DNA of 64,000 bases from assembly GCA_052267165.1 (NCBI GenBank), contig JBKQHO010000010.1, forward strand, positions 31,355-95,354, given 5' to 3'. The position numbers were made by a program, and so were the translations under genes. This DNA is from CAWICD01 sp052267165 (GTDB taxonomy: Bacteria > Vulcanimicrobiota > Vulcanimicrobiia > Vulcanimicrobiales > Vulcanimicrobiaceae). Positions 43,560 to 52,214 of this stretch are shown here, piece after piece. How positions within the stretch are numbered: the stretch's first letter is position 1; each line of letters opens with the position of its first letter. A model generated the notes under the pieces. It had not been told where the DNA came from and did no database searches. It saw only the letters and a list, made by a program, of their open reading frames with translations.

Positions 43560-45047
43560 TCAGACGGCCGCCTTCGCCCACGCGTCGAGCGCGTCGCGCC
43601 ACGTTCCGAGCCAAAGGCGCGACGGGATGAAGAAGAGCGCCGCCCAGGTGCAGATCAGATCCTCGTTCGATAGGTGGCTTCCGAAGTCGCGTGAATCGAG
43701 TCGCGCCTTCGGCCTGCCCCCTAGCTCACGGATGAACTGCGCGGCGGCCGTCTTCGTCAGCACCTGATCGAGCGAGGGACGCCCCGAGACGTCGGCGACG
43801 ACGCCCGACATCGAGAGCAGCGCCTTGCGGAACAGCGTCAACTCCTCGGGGAATTGCATCGCGGCGGTCGTCATGATCCCGTCGAGCAGGTCGGTCAGCC
43901 AGTCGAAGCCCGGAAACACGCCGCGCCGCACAAGCTTGAACGCTTCGGTGATCGCCTCGTCGAGCTTCTGCTGATCGAGCACGTTGCCGAAGGACGCGAT
44001 GGCGCGCGTCGTTTGCGACTGGTCGAGCGTGGCCGCGCCGAGGACGGCCTGCACGACGGCCGCGCGCTGTTCTTTGGTGAGCTCGACGATCAGGGCCCAA
44101 TCCAGGATCGCGAGGCGCCCGTCGTCGGTCGCGAACAAGTTGCCGGCGTGCGGGTCGGCGTGGAAGAGCGCCAGCGGCTCCGGGCTCCAGAACGGCTTGG
44201 CCAGCAGCGACTCGATGATCGTCTCTGCGAGGTGTCGCCGCCGCTCCTTGCCCAGGCCGGGGTCGGTGACCTTGCGCCCGTCGATGCGCCCCATCGCGGT
44301 GACGTGCGGCGTGCAGAACGGCAGCAGCTTCGGGACGACGACCGCCTTCACGTCGGCGTAGAAGAGAGCCGCCTTGGCGAGGTGCTTTTGCTCGAGGTCG
44401 AGCCGGATCTCGTTGAGGAGCAAGGCGCGCACGCTGTCGAGCGTGTTGCGGTAGTCGAGGACCGGCAGGTCGTAGTGCGTGCAGCGCTCTTCGAGATAGG
44501 CGCCGAGCTTCGGCCACAGCGCAAGCTCTTCGCGCAGGCGCTCTTCGGCTAGCGGCTTGAGGATCTTGAAGACGCCGCGCTGCACGCTCCCGTCGGGCTG
44601 CGTCCACTCGAAGGGGAGCACGATCGCGACGCTGCCCTCGGCGAGCGCTTCGGGAGCGAGCGCGATCTCCGGCGGAATCGTGCCGAGCTCGCGCTGCAGC
44701 ACCGCTTCGATCTCGGGCAGGTCGCTGGTCGGTGCGAGCGATTCGAGGGACTGCAGCCGCTCGCGCAGCTCGGGGGCGAGCCGTTTGTCGTGGCCGACGA
44801 CCTGGCCAAGCTTGTGCAACGTGGGGCATGAGTGCAGCAGCTTCACCAGGCGGTCGTCGACGGTCGTGTCCTCGGGGAGCATCATCTGTTCGGCGACGAT
44901 TCCCTGGACGCGCTCCTCCGAGATGCCGCTGAGAAAATAGACGAAACCGTCCGTCACGAGCGGCCGGTACGACGCATAGATCTCGGGCACGAGCGGCAGC
45001 GTCTCGAGCAGCTCGCGCAGGGTGGCCTGCAGCGCCTCGTCAAGCAT
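43560..45047 (-). CDS. UbiB/ABC1-family atypical kinase
   Basis: 495 residues. HKLGQVVGHDKR holds the KxGQ-like motif; AEGSVAIVLPFEW occupies the position of the Ala-rich loop; the nucleotide lysine is in GVFKILKP; the catalytic and metal-binding loops are LFHADPHAGNLFATDDG and LAILDWALI (DFG-like). ABC1 proteins support isoprenoid-quinone synthesis or lipid homeostasis and may act as ATPases. The Ala-rich loop is non-standard. The C-terminus lacks obvious membrane helices. Confidence 0.85.
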   Translation of the reverse strand: MLDEALQATLRELLETLPLVPEIYASYRPLVTDGFVYFLSGISEERVQGIVAEQMMLPEDTTVDDRLVKLLHSCPTLHKLGQVVGHDKRLAPELRERLQSLESLAPTSDLPEIEAVLQRELGTIPPEIALAPEALAEGSVAIVLPFEWTQPDGSVQRGVFKILKPLAEERLREELALWPKLGAYLEERCTHYDLPVLDYRNTLDSVRALLLNEIRLDLEQKHLAKAALFYADVKAVVVPKLLPFCTPHVTAMGRIDGRKVTDPGLGKERRRHLAETIIESLLAKPFWSPEPLALFHADPHAGNLFATDDGRLAILDWALIVELTKEQRAAVVQAVLGAATLDQSQTTRAIASFGNVLDQQKLDEAITEAFKLVRRGVFPGFDWLTDLLDGIMTTAAMQFPEELTLFRKALLSMSGVVADVSGRPSLDQVLTKTAAAQFIRELGGRPKARLDSRDFGSHLSNEDLICTWAALFFIPSRLWLGTWRDALDAWAKAAV

Positions 45048-45138
45048 CGCGGGTTCAGACTTCAGGATCCGGCCGGCGGGCGCCTTGCGACGTTTGGCGG
45101 CCGCGCTCCGGGAACCGCCGAACCCCGCCGGATGCAGG

Positions 45139-45587
45139 CGTGAACCGCGTCGAGCGTTCGCTCACGACTTGCCGCACGTAGAGCCGATGCTCTCCGCGCC
45201 GACCGAGCAGCAGGTGCGCTCGGTGCTGGAAGAGTCGAATGACCTGCACTTCATCTTCGAGCGCGACGGGGCGGTCACGGGCGTTGTGCTGTGCCGCATC
45301 CACGACGGCTGGCTCGGGGAGATATCGCGGCCGTGCCGCGCAGCGGTTTGGGAAGGTTCGCGATGAACGAGGTGTTGCGCTGGGTGTTCGAGAGCCAGCG
45401 CGCGCATAAGGTGTATCTGGAGACGATCGCTTCGAACGTGCCCGCGCGGCGGCTCTACGATAACCTCGGCTTCGTTCTCGAGGGGACGTGGCGCGACGGC
45501 TTTCGCGGTCGCGACGGGGCGTACCACGATCTGTGCGCCTACGGGATGCTCGCGCGCGAGTACGCTTTGCGGAAGGCGAAGGCCTGA
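45139..45587 (+). pseudogene. GNAT N-acetyltransferase, frameshifted
   Basis: Two frames together make one GNAT domain. The first (MLSAPTEQQVRSVLEESNDL to IHDGWLGEIS) covers the N-terminal part and runs off at 45366. The second (VPRSGLGRFAMNEVLRWVFE to LYDNLGFVLEGTWRDGF) has the acetyl-CoA-binding strand and the N-x-x-A-x-x-LY-x-x-LGF signature. The shift falls near 45320-45332. The N-terminus also lacks a good start in the right frame. Either a decayed gene or a base error in assembly. Confidence 0.7.
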
Positions 45588-45595
45588 CGGCCGGC

Positions 45596-46169
45596 TTAGC
45601 CGAGCTTGGCCAGGATCTCGGCGGTCGTGCCGATCTCGCCGATGCGCGGGAAGATGATCTCGAGCGCGCGCGCGTGCGCCTCGGCCTTCATGTCGGTCAT
45701 CGCGTCCTCGGCGAAGGTGAGGTTAATAGGCGCGCTCCCATGCGTCGCGCGCGGTGGACTCGACGCCGATGCTGGTCGCGACGCCGGCGAGGACGATGTT
45801 GGTGACGTCGCGCCGCCGCAGCTGCAGGTCGAGGTCGGTGCCGTAGAACGCGCCCCACTGCCGCTTGTGGATGATGATGTCGCGCTTCGGATCGGCGTGC
45901 AGTTCGTCCACGAACTCGAACCAGTTGCCCGACGGCCGGGCCGCCGGTGGAGGCGCTTGCGTGCGGGTCTTCAGCGCGTCGCCGAAGTCGGCCGACCAGC
46001 CGACGTGCACGAGGACGACCGGCAAGCTCTTCGCGCGGAACGCGTCGACGAGGCGAACGACGTTCTGCACGACGCCGGCCGTCGGATGGACGGCCGGCAT
46101 CTGGACGATGCCCTTCTGGATGTCGATGACGACGAGCGCCGTCTTGGGATCGAGAGTCGTGACCGGCAT
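45596..46169 (-). pseudogene. Isochorismatase-family hydrolase, single-base frameshift
   Basis: The frame from MPVTTLDPKTALVVIDIQKG (catalytic Asp) through IIHKRQWGAFYGTDLDLQLR and VLAGVATSIGVESTARDAWE stops at 45723 right after ERAY. In the next frame the family's usual ending continues (NLTFAEDAMTDMKAEAHARA and later IGEIGTTAEILAKLG). Removing one T in TATTAACCTC near 45726 restores one ~190-residue protein. The catalytic-type Cys is replaced by Ser in GVATSIGVE. AAGGA precedes the ATG. A recent mutation or an assembly error. Confidence 0.8.
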
Positions 46170-46409
46170 GGCGTTCCTTTCCCCAATCGCGCCGCGGTTA
46201 TCTCGCGCGGTCAGACGCGATCTCACGGCTCGCGGAACGGCGATTCCTGGCGGTCAGCTGCGTGCGTGGGACGCCGAGGGAGTGTGCGGCTCTGCGCCGG
46301 GGGAGCCTCGTGGACCGGGCAGCCGAAACCCAGCCCGTGGCGTGCTCGAACGCAGCGCCGGGGCGCAGGCCAGGACCGTGCGGGCCGCGCCCCGTAAGGC
46401 ACGGCTCGC

Positions 46410-46497
46410 GGAGAGATGGCAGAGCGGTTTAATGCAGCAGTCTTGAAAACTGCAGACGGTGCTGAGCCGTCCGAGGGTTCGAATCCCTCTCTCTCCT
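46410..46497 (+). tRNA. tRNA-Ser (anticodon UGA)
   Basis: Acceptor arm GGAGAGA pairs with TCTCTCC. The anticodon arm GCAGT-CTTGAAA-ACTGC carries TGA at 46444-46446. A long variable arm (GACGGTGCTGAGCCGTC) marks the type II serine tRNA, and the T-arm is GAGGG-TTCGAAT-CCCTC. CCA is not encoded. It stands alone at the border between housekeeping genes and a region rich in integrase and transposase relics, so it may be an integration site. Confidence 0.95.
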
Positions 46498-46986
46498 TAT
46501 GTGGGCCGTCGCACCACATGTAGGCCGCTTCGTATCACAAGGTAGGCCACTTCGCCCACGCCTTAGGTTCGTCGAATTGTGGAGCGTTAGGTGCTCCTAT
46601 TCGATGCGTGGTGCGCGAAGAGGCCGGGATTTCGATGCGAGCGGTGACCTTGGGATGTGTGATTCGCGCTGGTCTTGTCGTTTGCGGCCCTGGGCTTCAT
46701 GGGAATTGACTCGCACTCTCGCTGCGGCTCTTGGATCGGTTCCTTCGCACACATGAGCAGGCAACGGATGCTCGCGCAGCACCCTCCATAAGCAGTGATC
46801 ACCGCGGCCATTATGCCTCGCGTTTTCGCAGTGTGGAATGACGACGGAGAAAGCCGCGGGAATTCAAGCGTGGATGCTGTTGTTGAGAGCGGCTCGGACC
46901 TCCCGAGCGGGCGCCCCCTAAGGGTGATTTTGCCTTCCAGCCGAAGTAAGTCGCACAACGACCGTCTTTCGTGGAGGGAACCATCC
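46498..46986. other. Gap without a supported gene
   Basis: 489 bp after the tRNA. The only pattern noted is a near repeat of GTAGGCCGCTTCG (near 46520) and GTAGGCCACTTCG (near 46541). Several open frames exist on both strands but none looks like a protein. Base composition is lower in GC than upstream. Confidence 0.4.
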
Positions 46987-47904
46987 GTGTCGGTGAAGGC
47001 TTCAACTGTGTCAAGCGTCGCAATGAGCGAGCAGATCGCCAAAAAGCCGGGCTTCCTGGCCGCCCTCGATCAGAGCGGTGGTTCGACGCCTGGAGCCTTG
47101 CGTTTGTACGGAATCCCGGAGACCGCCTACAACGGCGACGCCGAGATGTACAAGGTCGTGCACGAAATGCGCGTCCGGATCATCACTTCTCCGGCGTTCA
47201 GCGGAGACAAGGTCATCGGGGCGATTCTGTTCGAGCGTACCATGGATGGCGACGTCAACGGCAAGCCCGTTCCGTCGTTCCTCTGGGAAGACCGCAGCGT
47301 CGTCCCGTTCCTGAAAGTCGACAAGGGCCTCGAAGCGGAAGCCGACGGCGTCTGCCTCATGAAGCCGATTCCCGGTCTGGACGAGCTGCTTGCGCGGGCC
47401 GTGCCGCTCGGCGTTTACGGCACGAAGATGCGTTCGACCATCAATCGTGCCAGCCGCAGCGGAATCGCCGCAATCGTGAAGCAGCAGTTTGAGCTGGGAG
47501 CGCAGATCTACAATCACGGACTGATGCCGATCCTCGAGCCGGAAGTCAACATCAAGGCACCCGACAAAGCGGAAGCCGAGGCCATTCTGCTCGAGGAACT
47601 CACGAAGGGTCTCGATGGACTGCCGGCCAGCCAGCAGGTCATGCTCAAGTTGACGATTCCGGACGTCACCGACCTCTACGCCCCGCTTGTCGCGGACAAA
47701 CGCCTGCAACGCGTCGTTGCGCTTTCCGGCGGCTACACCCGAGAGGACGCTGACAAGAAGCTTGCCCACAACCACGGGATAATCGCAAGCTTCTCGCGCG
47801 CTCTCGTCTCCGAGCTCAAGTTCCAGATGAGCGACGCAGAGTTCAACGCCACGCTAGCCAAGGCGATCGACGAGATATTCAACGCCTCGACGGTCAAGGT
47901 ATAA
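46987..47904 (+). CDS. fda: Class I fructose-bisphosphate aldolase (bacterial Fda type)
   Basis: 305 residues from a GTG preceded by GGAGGG at 8-nt spacing; an ATG 36 nt later (MSEQIAKKPGFLAALDQSGG) would also open the conserved domain but has no ribosome site. FLAALDQSGGSTPGALRLYG, TKMRSTINRASRSGIAAIV, GLMPILEPEVNI and VVALSGGYTRED define the Staphylococcus-type class I aldolase, with the Schiff-base lysine in VMLKLTIP. It is only distantly related to the aldolase at 42-43 kb. Stands alone after the tRNA and is followed by a strong hairpin. Confidence 0.92.
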   Translation: MSVKASTVSSVAMSEQIAKKPGFLAALDQSGGSTPGALRLYGIPETAYNGDAEMYKVVHEMRVRIITSPAFSGDKVIGAILFERTMDGDVNGKPVPSFLWEDRSVVPFLKVDKGLEAEADGVCLMKPIPGLDELLARAVPLGVYGTKMRSTINRASRSGIAAIVKQQFELGAQIYNHGLMPILEPEVNIKAPDKAEAEAILLEELTKGLDGLPASQQVMLKLTIPDVTDLYAPLVADKRLQRVVALSGGYTREDADKKLAHNHGIIASFSRALVSELKFQMSDAEFNATLAKAIDEIFNASTVKV

Positions 47905-48008
47905 GCTCGCGGCTCGCGCGAGGGCGGCTTCACCGCCGCTCCTGCGAGTCTTGCTTTAAGGTCGGTAAGTTAGGCAGCGAATCCGTTTGTTAGCGTGCCG
48001 GCAAGGAT

Positions 48009-48035
48009 TGAGGCGCCGCAAGTTGCGGCGCCTCA
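48009..48035 (+). terminator. Terminator after the fda-type aldolase
   Basis: TGAGGCGCCGCA and TGCGGCGCCTCA form a perfect 12-bp inverted repeat around an AGT loop, about 105 nt after the aldolase stop, followed by TGATTTGT. Likely a factor-independent or bidirectional terminator; the T-run is short. The following ~110 bp are AT-rich (AAGCTATAAATATATCC near 48090) and may hold a promoter for the next frame. Confidence 0.7.
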
Positions 48036-48152
48036 TGATTTGTCATGCTTTGACGTCGTTGCATCAATTTTGATGATCGACAAAGCTTAAGCTATAAATA
48101 TATCCTGCATTGCGTCGCAGCTAAGAACGTTCGAAAGAGAATTTGCCTCGCC

Positions 48153-48650
48153 ATGCCCGTCGGCCTGGCGGCTTGCCGCGACCGGGCGTTGCTGCTCCTT
48201 GGTTACGCTGGAGCGTTCAGACGCTCGGAGCTCGTGGCCCTCGACGTCGTAGATCTCAAATTTTTGGCGGCGGGGGTGTACGTGTGGATCGCGGCCGCCA
48301 AGAACGACCCACGGAAGAAGGGGCGCGAGCTCTACGTGCCGCGGCTGCCGAAACCGGAGATCTGCCCGGTCCTTGCCCTCGAGCGGTGGCTGGAGGTCGT
48401 CGGCTCGGAGGGGAGCCGTGTTCAGGACCTTGATCTGCGCGGCGCGCTCACGGCGACTCGGCTCGATCCGGGCGACGTGGCGCGCATCCTGAGGCGCCGA
48501 GCGGCTGCGGCCGGCGTCGCAGGCGATTCGCGGGCCACTCCCTGCGGCGCGGCTTCATTACCTCGAGAGACTTCCGCCGCCAGCGACTACTCGTTGCGCG
48601 ATCGTCGCAGCAAGAAGAGGCGAGGAAAGCGCGACCGAAAAGATCTCAGG
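48153..48650 (+). pseudogene. Tyrosine recombinase, C-terminal fragment, frameshifted
   Basis: The frame begins inside a phage-integrase catalytic domain: RDRALLLLGYAGAFRRSELV includes the first catalytic Arg, then AAKNDPRKKGRELYVPR with the beta-hairpin Lys. The His-x-x-Arg box GHSLRRGFITS is present but in another frame (from about 48520), and the final Tyr segment is missing. The N-terminal DNA-binding half is absent too. The frame then runs on without a stop into the hydrolase that follows. An inactive relic. Confidence 0.75.
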
Positions 48651-48707
48651 TCATCCCGGAAGGCCAAAAGGGTCCGGGGTTTCAGGTCAGAACGCGGCCG
48701 CTCTCTT

Positions 48708-49484
48708 ATGCAAACCAGGACGGACGACATCGTGATCGATGGCAGGCGGCTCGAGACGGTTTGGGCGGAGCCGGCGGATGCGTCGCTTCCGGTCGTCGTT
48801 ATGTTGCATGAAGGGCTGGGTTCCGTCTCACTCTGGAAGGACTTCCCGCAGCGACTCGGTCAGCGGACCGGTTACGGCATTCTTGTCTACTCGCGCTATG
48901 GTTACGGCCGCTCTGACCGGCTCGCGGAACGACGGCACGTCGATTACATGCACCGCGAAGGCGAGGTCGTGCTTCCGGAACTCTTACGCCGGCTCGGTAT
49001 CGTCAAGCCGATTTTGCTCGGCCATAGCGACGGCGCATCAATCGCACTGATATACGCCGGCAGCCGGGTCGACGGTCCGAAGGCGCTGATCCTCGAAGCG
49101 CCGCACGTCTTCGTCGAAGACAAAGCGGTCCGAAGCATCGCACAGGCAAAGGTCGTCTTCGAGACCGGCGACTGGCGCGTGAAGCTGAGGCGCTATCACG
49201 AGGACCCCGAAGCGACCTTTCGGGGTTGGAACGATATCTGGCTCGATCCGTCCTTTCGCTCCTGGAACATCGAGTCATACTTGGAATCGATACGCTGTCC
49301 CGTGCTCGTGATTCAAGGTCAGGACGACGAGTACGCTACCGAGGCACAGGTCGAATCGATCGTCGCGAGGGTCCCGGGTGCCCAAGGCGTCCTCCTCCCA
49401 CGCTGCGGCCACTCTCCCCACAGCGAGCAGCCGGAAGAGACGCTCACGCGTATCCAGTCGTTTCTCAGAGGCTGGTCGACGTAA
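48708..49484 (+). CDS. Alpha/beta hydrolase
   Basis: 258 residues from the ATG opening MQTRTDDIVIDGRRLETVWA. Triad: Ser in LLGHSDGASIALIYAG, Asp in VIQGQDDEYATEAQ, His in RCGHSPHSEQPEE; oxyanion strand VMLHEGLGSVSLWKDFP. Proteins like this act on esters or C-C bonds; no substrate can be assigned. It is in frame with, and uninterrupted from, the integrase relic upstream, and no ribosome site precedes the ATG, so a fused 443-residue product is formally possible. Flanked by recombinase relics on both sides. Confidence 0.8.
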   Translation: MQTRTDDIVIDGRRLETVWAEPADASLPVVVMLHEGLGSVSLWKDFPQRLGQRTGYGILVYSRYGYGRSDRLAERRHVDYMHREGEVVLPELLRRLGIVKPILLGHSDGASIALIYAGSRVDGPKALILEAPHVFVEDKAVRSIAQAKVVFETGDWRVKLRRYHEDPEATFRGWNDIWLDPSFRSWNIESYLESIRCPVLVIQGQDDEYATEAQVESIVARVPGAQGVLLPRCGHSPHSEQPEETLTRIQSFLRGWST

Positions 49485-49597
49485 GCCTGAGCGTGCTGTG
49501 ACGGCGCGAGCCTGACGGAGCATTCTGCTGCGAGACTATGCGCGTCGTCACCGATGGCTTCTCTCACCGTCTCGTCCGGCCGCGCGTTGGCCGCGGG

Positions 49598-49835
49598 ATG
49601 GCTTTGAGGAAGACTGATCCGCATCCGGTGGCAGCAGAAGTCACGCATCGCTATCCGGAGCGCGTACGGCGCCTCGTGCTGGCGGCGACGACAGCGGGCG
49701 CAGTAGCCATACCGGGACGCTTTTCCGCGCTCCTCAGCCTGCTCAGCGCCCGCCGGTACAAGGGCGGTCGCATGGTTCATGTCGGCGGCGAACTGTACGG
49801 CGGCAAAGTCCGGCGGCAACCGAAGCTCCTGGAAC
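49598..49835 (+). pseudogene. Fragment of an intracellular PHA-depolymerase-like hydrolase
   Basis: About 80 residues: AAEVTHRYPERVRRLVLAAT, TAGAVAIPGRFSALLSLLSA and RRYKGGRMVHVGGELYGGK resemble the segment after the nucleophile serine in PhaZ-type depolymerases (APERCKKLILAAT-A-GAVMVPG pattern). The nucleophile, Asp and His parts are missing. The frame continues to 49900 over the recombinase relic on the other strand. A leftover of a gene cut by rearrangement. Confidence 0.55.
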
Positions 49836-49845
49836 GGAGTCGTCC

Positions 49846-50526
49846 TCAGCGGCTTGAACGCTCCTTCCTGGCACGCTTACGTTCCTGCTTCTTTTCCTGA
49901 TCGCCCTTCGAGCGTCGCAGCCGCACGATGATCCCCTCCGGCTCAAAGCGCAGATCCTCGACGTCGAGTGACGGGCTCCGAGCGCCGGAAGGGGCCGACG
50001 AATCCGAGGAGGAGCAACGCCCGGTCGCGGGTGCCAGGGTCTTGCGGTCGATTGCCCCGACGATCTGACGCAGCGCGTCGTCGACGAGCGCGTTCTTCTG
50101 CTGCTGCGCGACCCCGGCGCGCCGGCGAAGACCGCGATGGGCGGTCCGTACGATCTGGTGCTCGGTCGGCGCATCGAATCCCGTCGGGCGGTGGCAGACG
50201 GTGATCCCGGCCAGCTTGCGGCTCCAACTCGCGGGCTTGCGGCCGCGGCGACCCAAATCGACGAGGTGGAGCGTGATCGTCTCAGGTTCGGCGGGGAGAC
50301 GCTCGCGCGCAAACCGCGCACAGAAGGCCGAAAAGTCGCGCCAGTCGGCGGCGTAGGCGCGTTCGGACGAGGCCGCGCGGGCTTCTTCTGCCGCCTGCCG
50401 GGCCTCCGCCCGCAGGCTCCTCGATCGTCGTGCTTCAGAAACGCAACTGCACAATCCAGCATCTCCGCCAGAAAAGGAGCGTATGAAGCATCCGCCCCCG
50501 AAGATAGCCGGGGACAGTCGCGGCAT
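49846..50526 (-). pseudogene. Tyrosine recombinase, N-terminal part, frameshifted and truncated
   Basis: The SAM-like core-binding domain is clear: ARAASSERAYAADWRDFSAF, AEPETITLHLVDLGRRGRKP and HLVDLG-type helices, then KNALVDDALRQIVGAI. The catalytic start RDRALLLLGFVGPFRRSE appears only in another frame near 50000, after which the first frame resumes (LDVEDLRFEPEGIIVRLRRS). The C-terminal half with His, Arg and Tyr is missing; the end is a Lys/Arg run. Same family as the plus-strand relic at 48.2 kb but oppositely oriented. The start is uncertain. Confidence 0.75.
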
Positions 50527-50553
50527 CCGTTCACGGGAGGAGCTGTGCATACA

Positions 50554-51378
50554 ATGTCCGGCCGCTCTAATTCGCCCAGCGAAAGCCGGAACGGTACGAT
50601 GGCCGGTCACGCGGTCATGGAGATCGCGGGCCGGATAGCTACGATCTTGATCCACAACCCATCCAAACGCAACGCACTAACTGGACCGTTCTTCAAAGAA
50701 TTCGTTGGCGCGTTTGCCTCGTTCGACGCTGCTGGCGTACGCGCCGTCGTCATCCGCGCAGGAGAAAACGACGAAGTGTGGTCGTCGGGACAAGACATTT
50801 CCGAGCTCGAACACGGCAGTGATCCGCTTGTCTACGACTGCCTGCTTCAGCAGGCACTGCGCTGCGTGCGGGAATTTCGATTTCCGGTTATCGCGATGGT
50901 GCACGGTTCGGTCTGGGGCGGGGCGGGAGATCTCGCGCTGAACTGCGATTTGACCATCGGGGACACGACGTCAAGCTTCGCCATCGCGGCAACGCATCTA
51001 GGCATCCCTTACAATTCGAGTACATTACTGCATGTCCTCAACCGTGTCGGCCTCAACATTGCGCTTGAAATGTTCGCGACAGCGGGCAGCTTCGATGCCG
51101 AGCGGGCGTTGCGAGTTGGTATCTTGAATCATCTCGTCGAACCGGGGGAACTCGAACCGTTTACGTACGCAATGGCAAGAACAATGGCGTCGAATGCACC
51201 GCTTGCGGTGACGGCCGCAAAGGAACAGCTGCGCCTTCTGGCCGATGCGCTGCCGTTAGCGACTGCTCACTTCGAGCGGATCAACGAGTTGCGGCAGCAG
51301 GCGCTGGAGAGCGACGACTTTCGCGAGGGCCTTCGCGCATTTCGGGAAAGACGAGCGCCGGTTTTTAAGGGTTCATAA
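50554..51378 (+). CDS. scpB: Methylmalonyl-CoA decarboxylase-like crotonase
   Basis: 274 residues. Close in layout to E. coli ScpB: GSVWGGAGDLALNCDLTIG, HLGIPYNSSTLLHVLNRVG, RALRVGILNHLVEPGELEPF and the final REGLRAFRERRAPVFKG. Crotonase fold; ScpB decarboxylates (R)-methylmalonyl-CoA to propionyl-CoA. Starts are ambiguous: GTG at 50545 is very close to GGAGG (4 nt), this ATG is 13 nt away, and an ATG at 50599 best matches the E. coli length. The start region overlaps the recombinase relic on the other strand. No mutase or CoA-transferase partner is nearby. Confidence 0.8.
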   Translation: MSGRSNSPSESRNGTMAGHAVMEIAGRIATILIHNPSKRNALTGPFFKEFVGAFASFDAAGVRAVVIRAGENDEVWSSGQDISELEHGSDPLVYDCLLQQALRCVREFRFPVIAMVHGSVWGGAGDLALNCDLTIGDTTSSFAIAATHLGIPYNSSTLLHVLNRVGLNIALEMFATAGSFDAERALRVGILNHLVEPGELEPFTYAMARTMASNAPLAVTAAKEQLRLLADALPLATAHFERINELRQQALESDDFREGLRAFRERRAPVFKGS

Positions 51379-52214
51379 GCCGTCCTGTTACACACTTCGC
51401 GTTTCTGGAGCGAGTGAAGTCCTCATGCGATGGTTTCCGTTGCAAAGTCGCACGTTGCCAGAGCGAGCGCGGTCTTAATGGCTGCCGCCTGGGTGCGCTT
51501 CTGAACGGCCACTTTCAAAACCCGTTCTCACCGATCATCACGTATCACGCTCAAACTCTGCAACAAAACCCCTAAAGTGACCCCATTGATGCTTTAGTTT
51601 AGTCGATCGCCGAATTCACGTATCCCTCGAGCGCGACGTATTCACCATGCCAAGTGCTAGGCCGCAAGATGAAAGGCATGCTGCCAACAAACGGCTGGAC
51701 ACTGAAAGGGCGCCGATGGACCACACGCTGACGAGCAGGGACAGCAACGGGGCGACTCGGCCGCGATGGCCGGAAGCGTAGAAATTCGACACCTCGCTCG
51801 AGTATTGCCGCCCTCTGAACGGGGAGGCCATTCTCGCAAGCGACACATCGTATGCTCGCCTCTTTGTCGGGCCTGACAGAGGTCTCGATGATTTGATTAC
51901 GATTCTGCCATATTGTGATTAATTTGCCGCCAAGGCCGCGCATGTACGCCGCGGAACGCTTGATGGTCTCCATGCGCTTGAGCGCGTACGCCTCCTCGAG
52001 CCAGAGGCCGAACTCACGCAGGTTCCCGCGCGCCTCGCGGCCGTCGATCGTCGTCGTCTGCTGGAGCGGCTCGTTGATCGTGACGATGTCGCTGTTGGGC
52101 GTAGCGGCGCCGTCGGGGGCTTCTCGGCTGCTCGCGTTTTGGATGGTTTGCTTCCCGGTCAATGGCGTCTTGGCCCTCGTCCGCAACTCCTTTCTTGCTA
52201 GCGAGGAATGTGTG
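51379..52214. other. Gap with no recognised gene
   Basis: About 830 bp. A 217-codon minus-strand frame (51599-52252) includes a helical piece, LREFGLWLEEAYALKRMETI then KRSAAYMRGLGG, that looks more protein-like than the rest, but its ends are not convincing and I recognise no family. It may be a decayed gene. Confidence 0.35.

Noticed and set aside
46587..47042. 151-codon minus-strand frame between tRNA-Ser and the aldolase
   Set aside because: No family resemblance or ribosome site, and it overlaps the aldolase start; likely chance.
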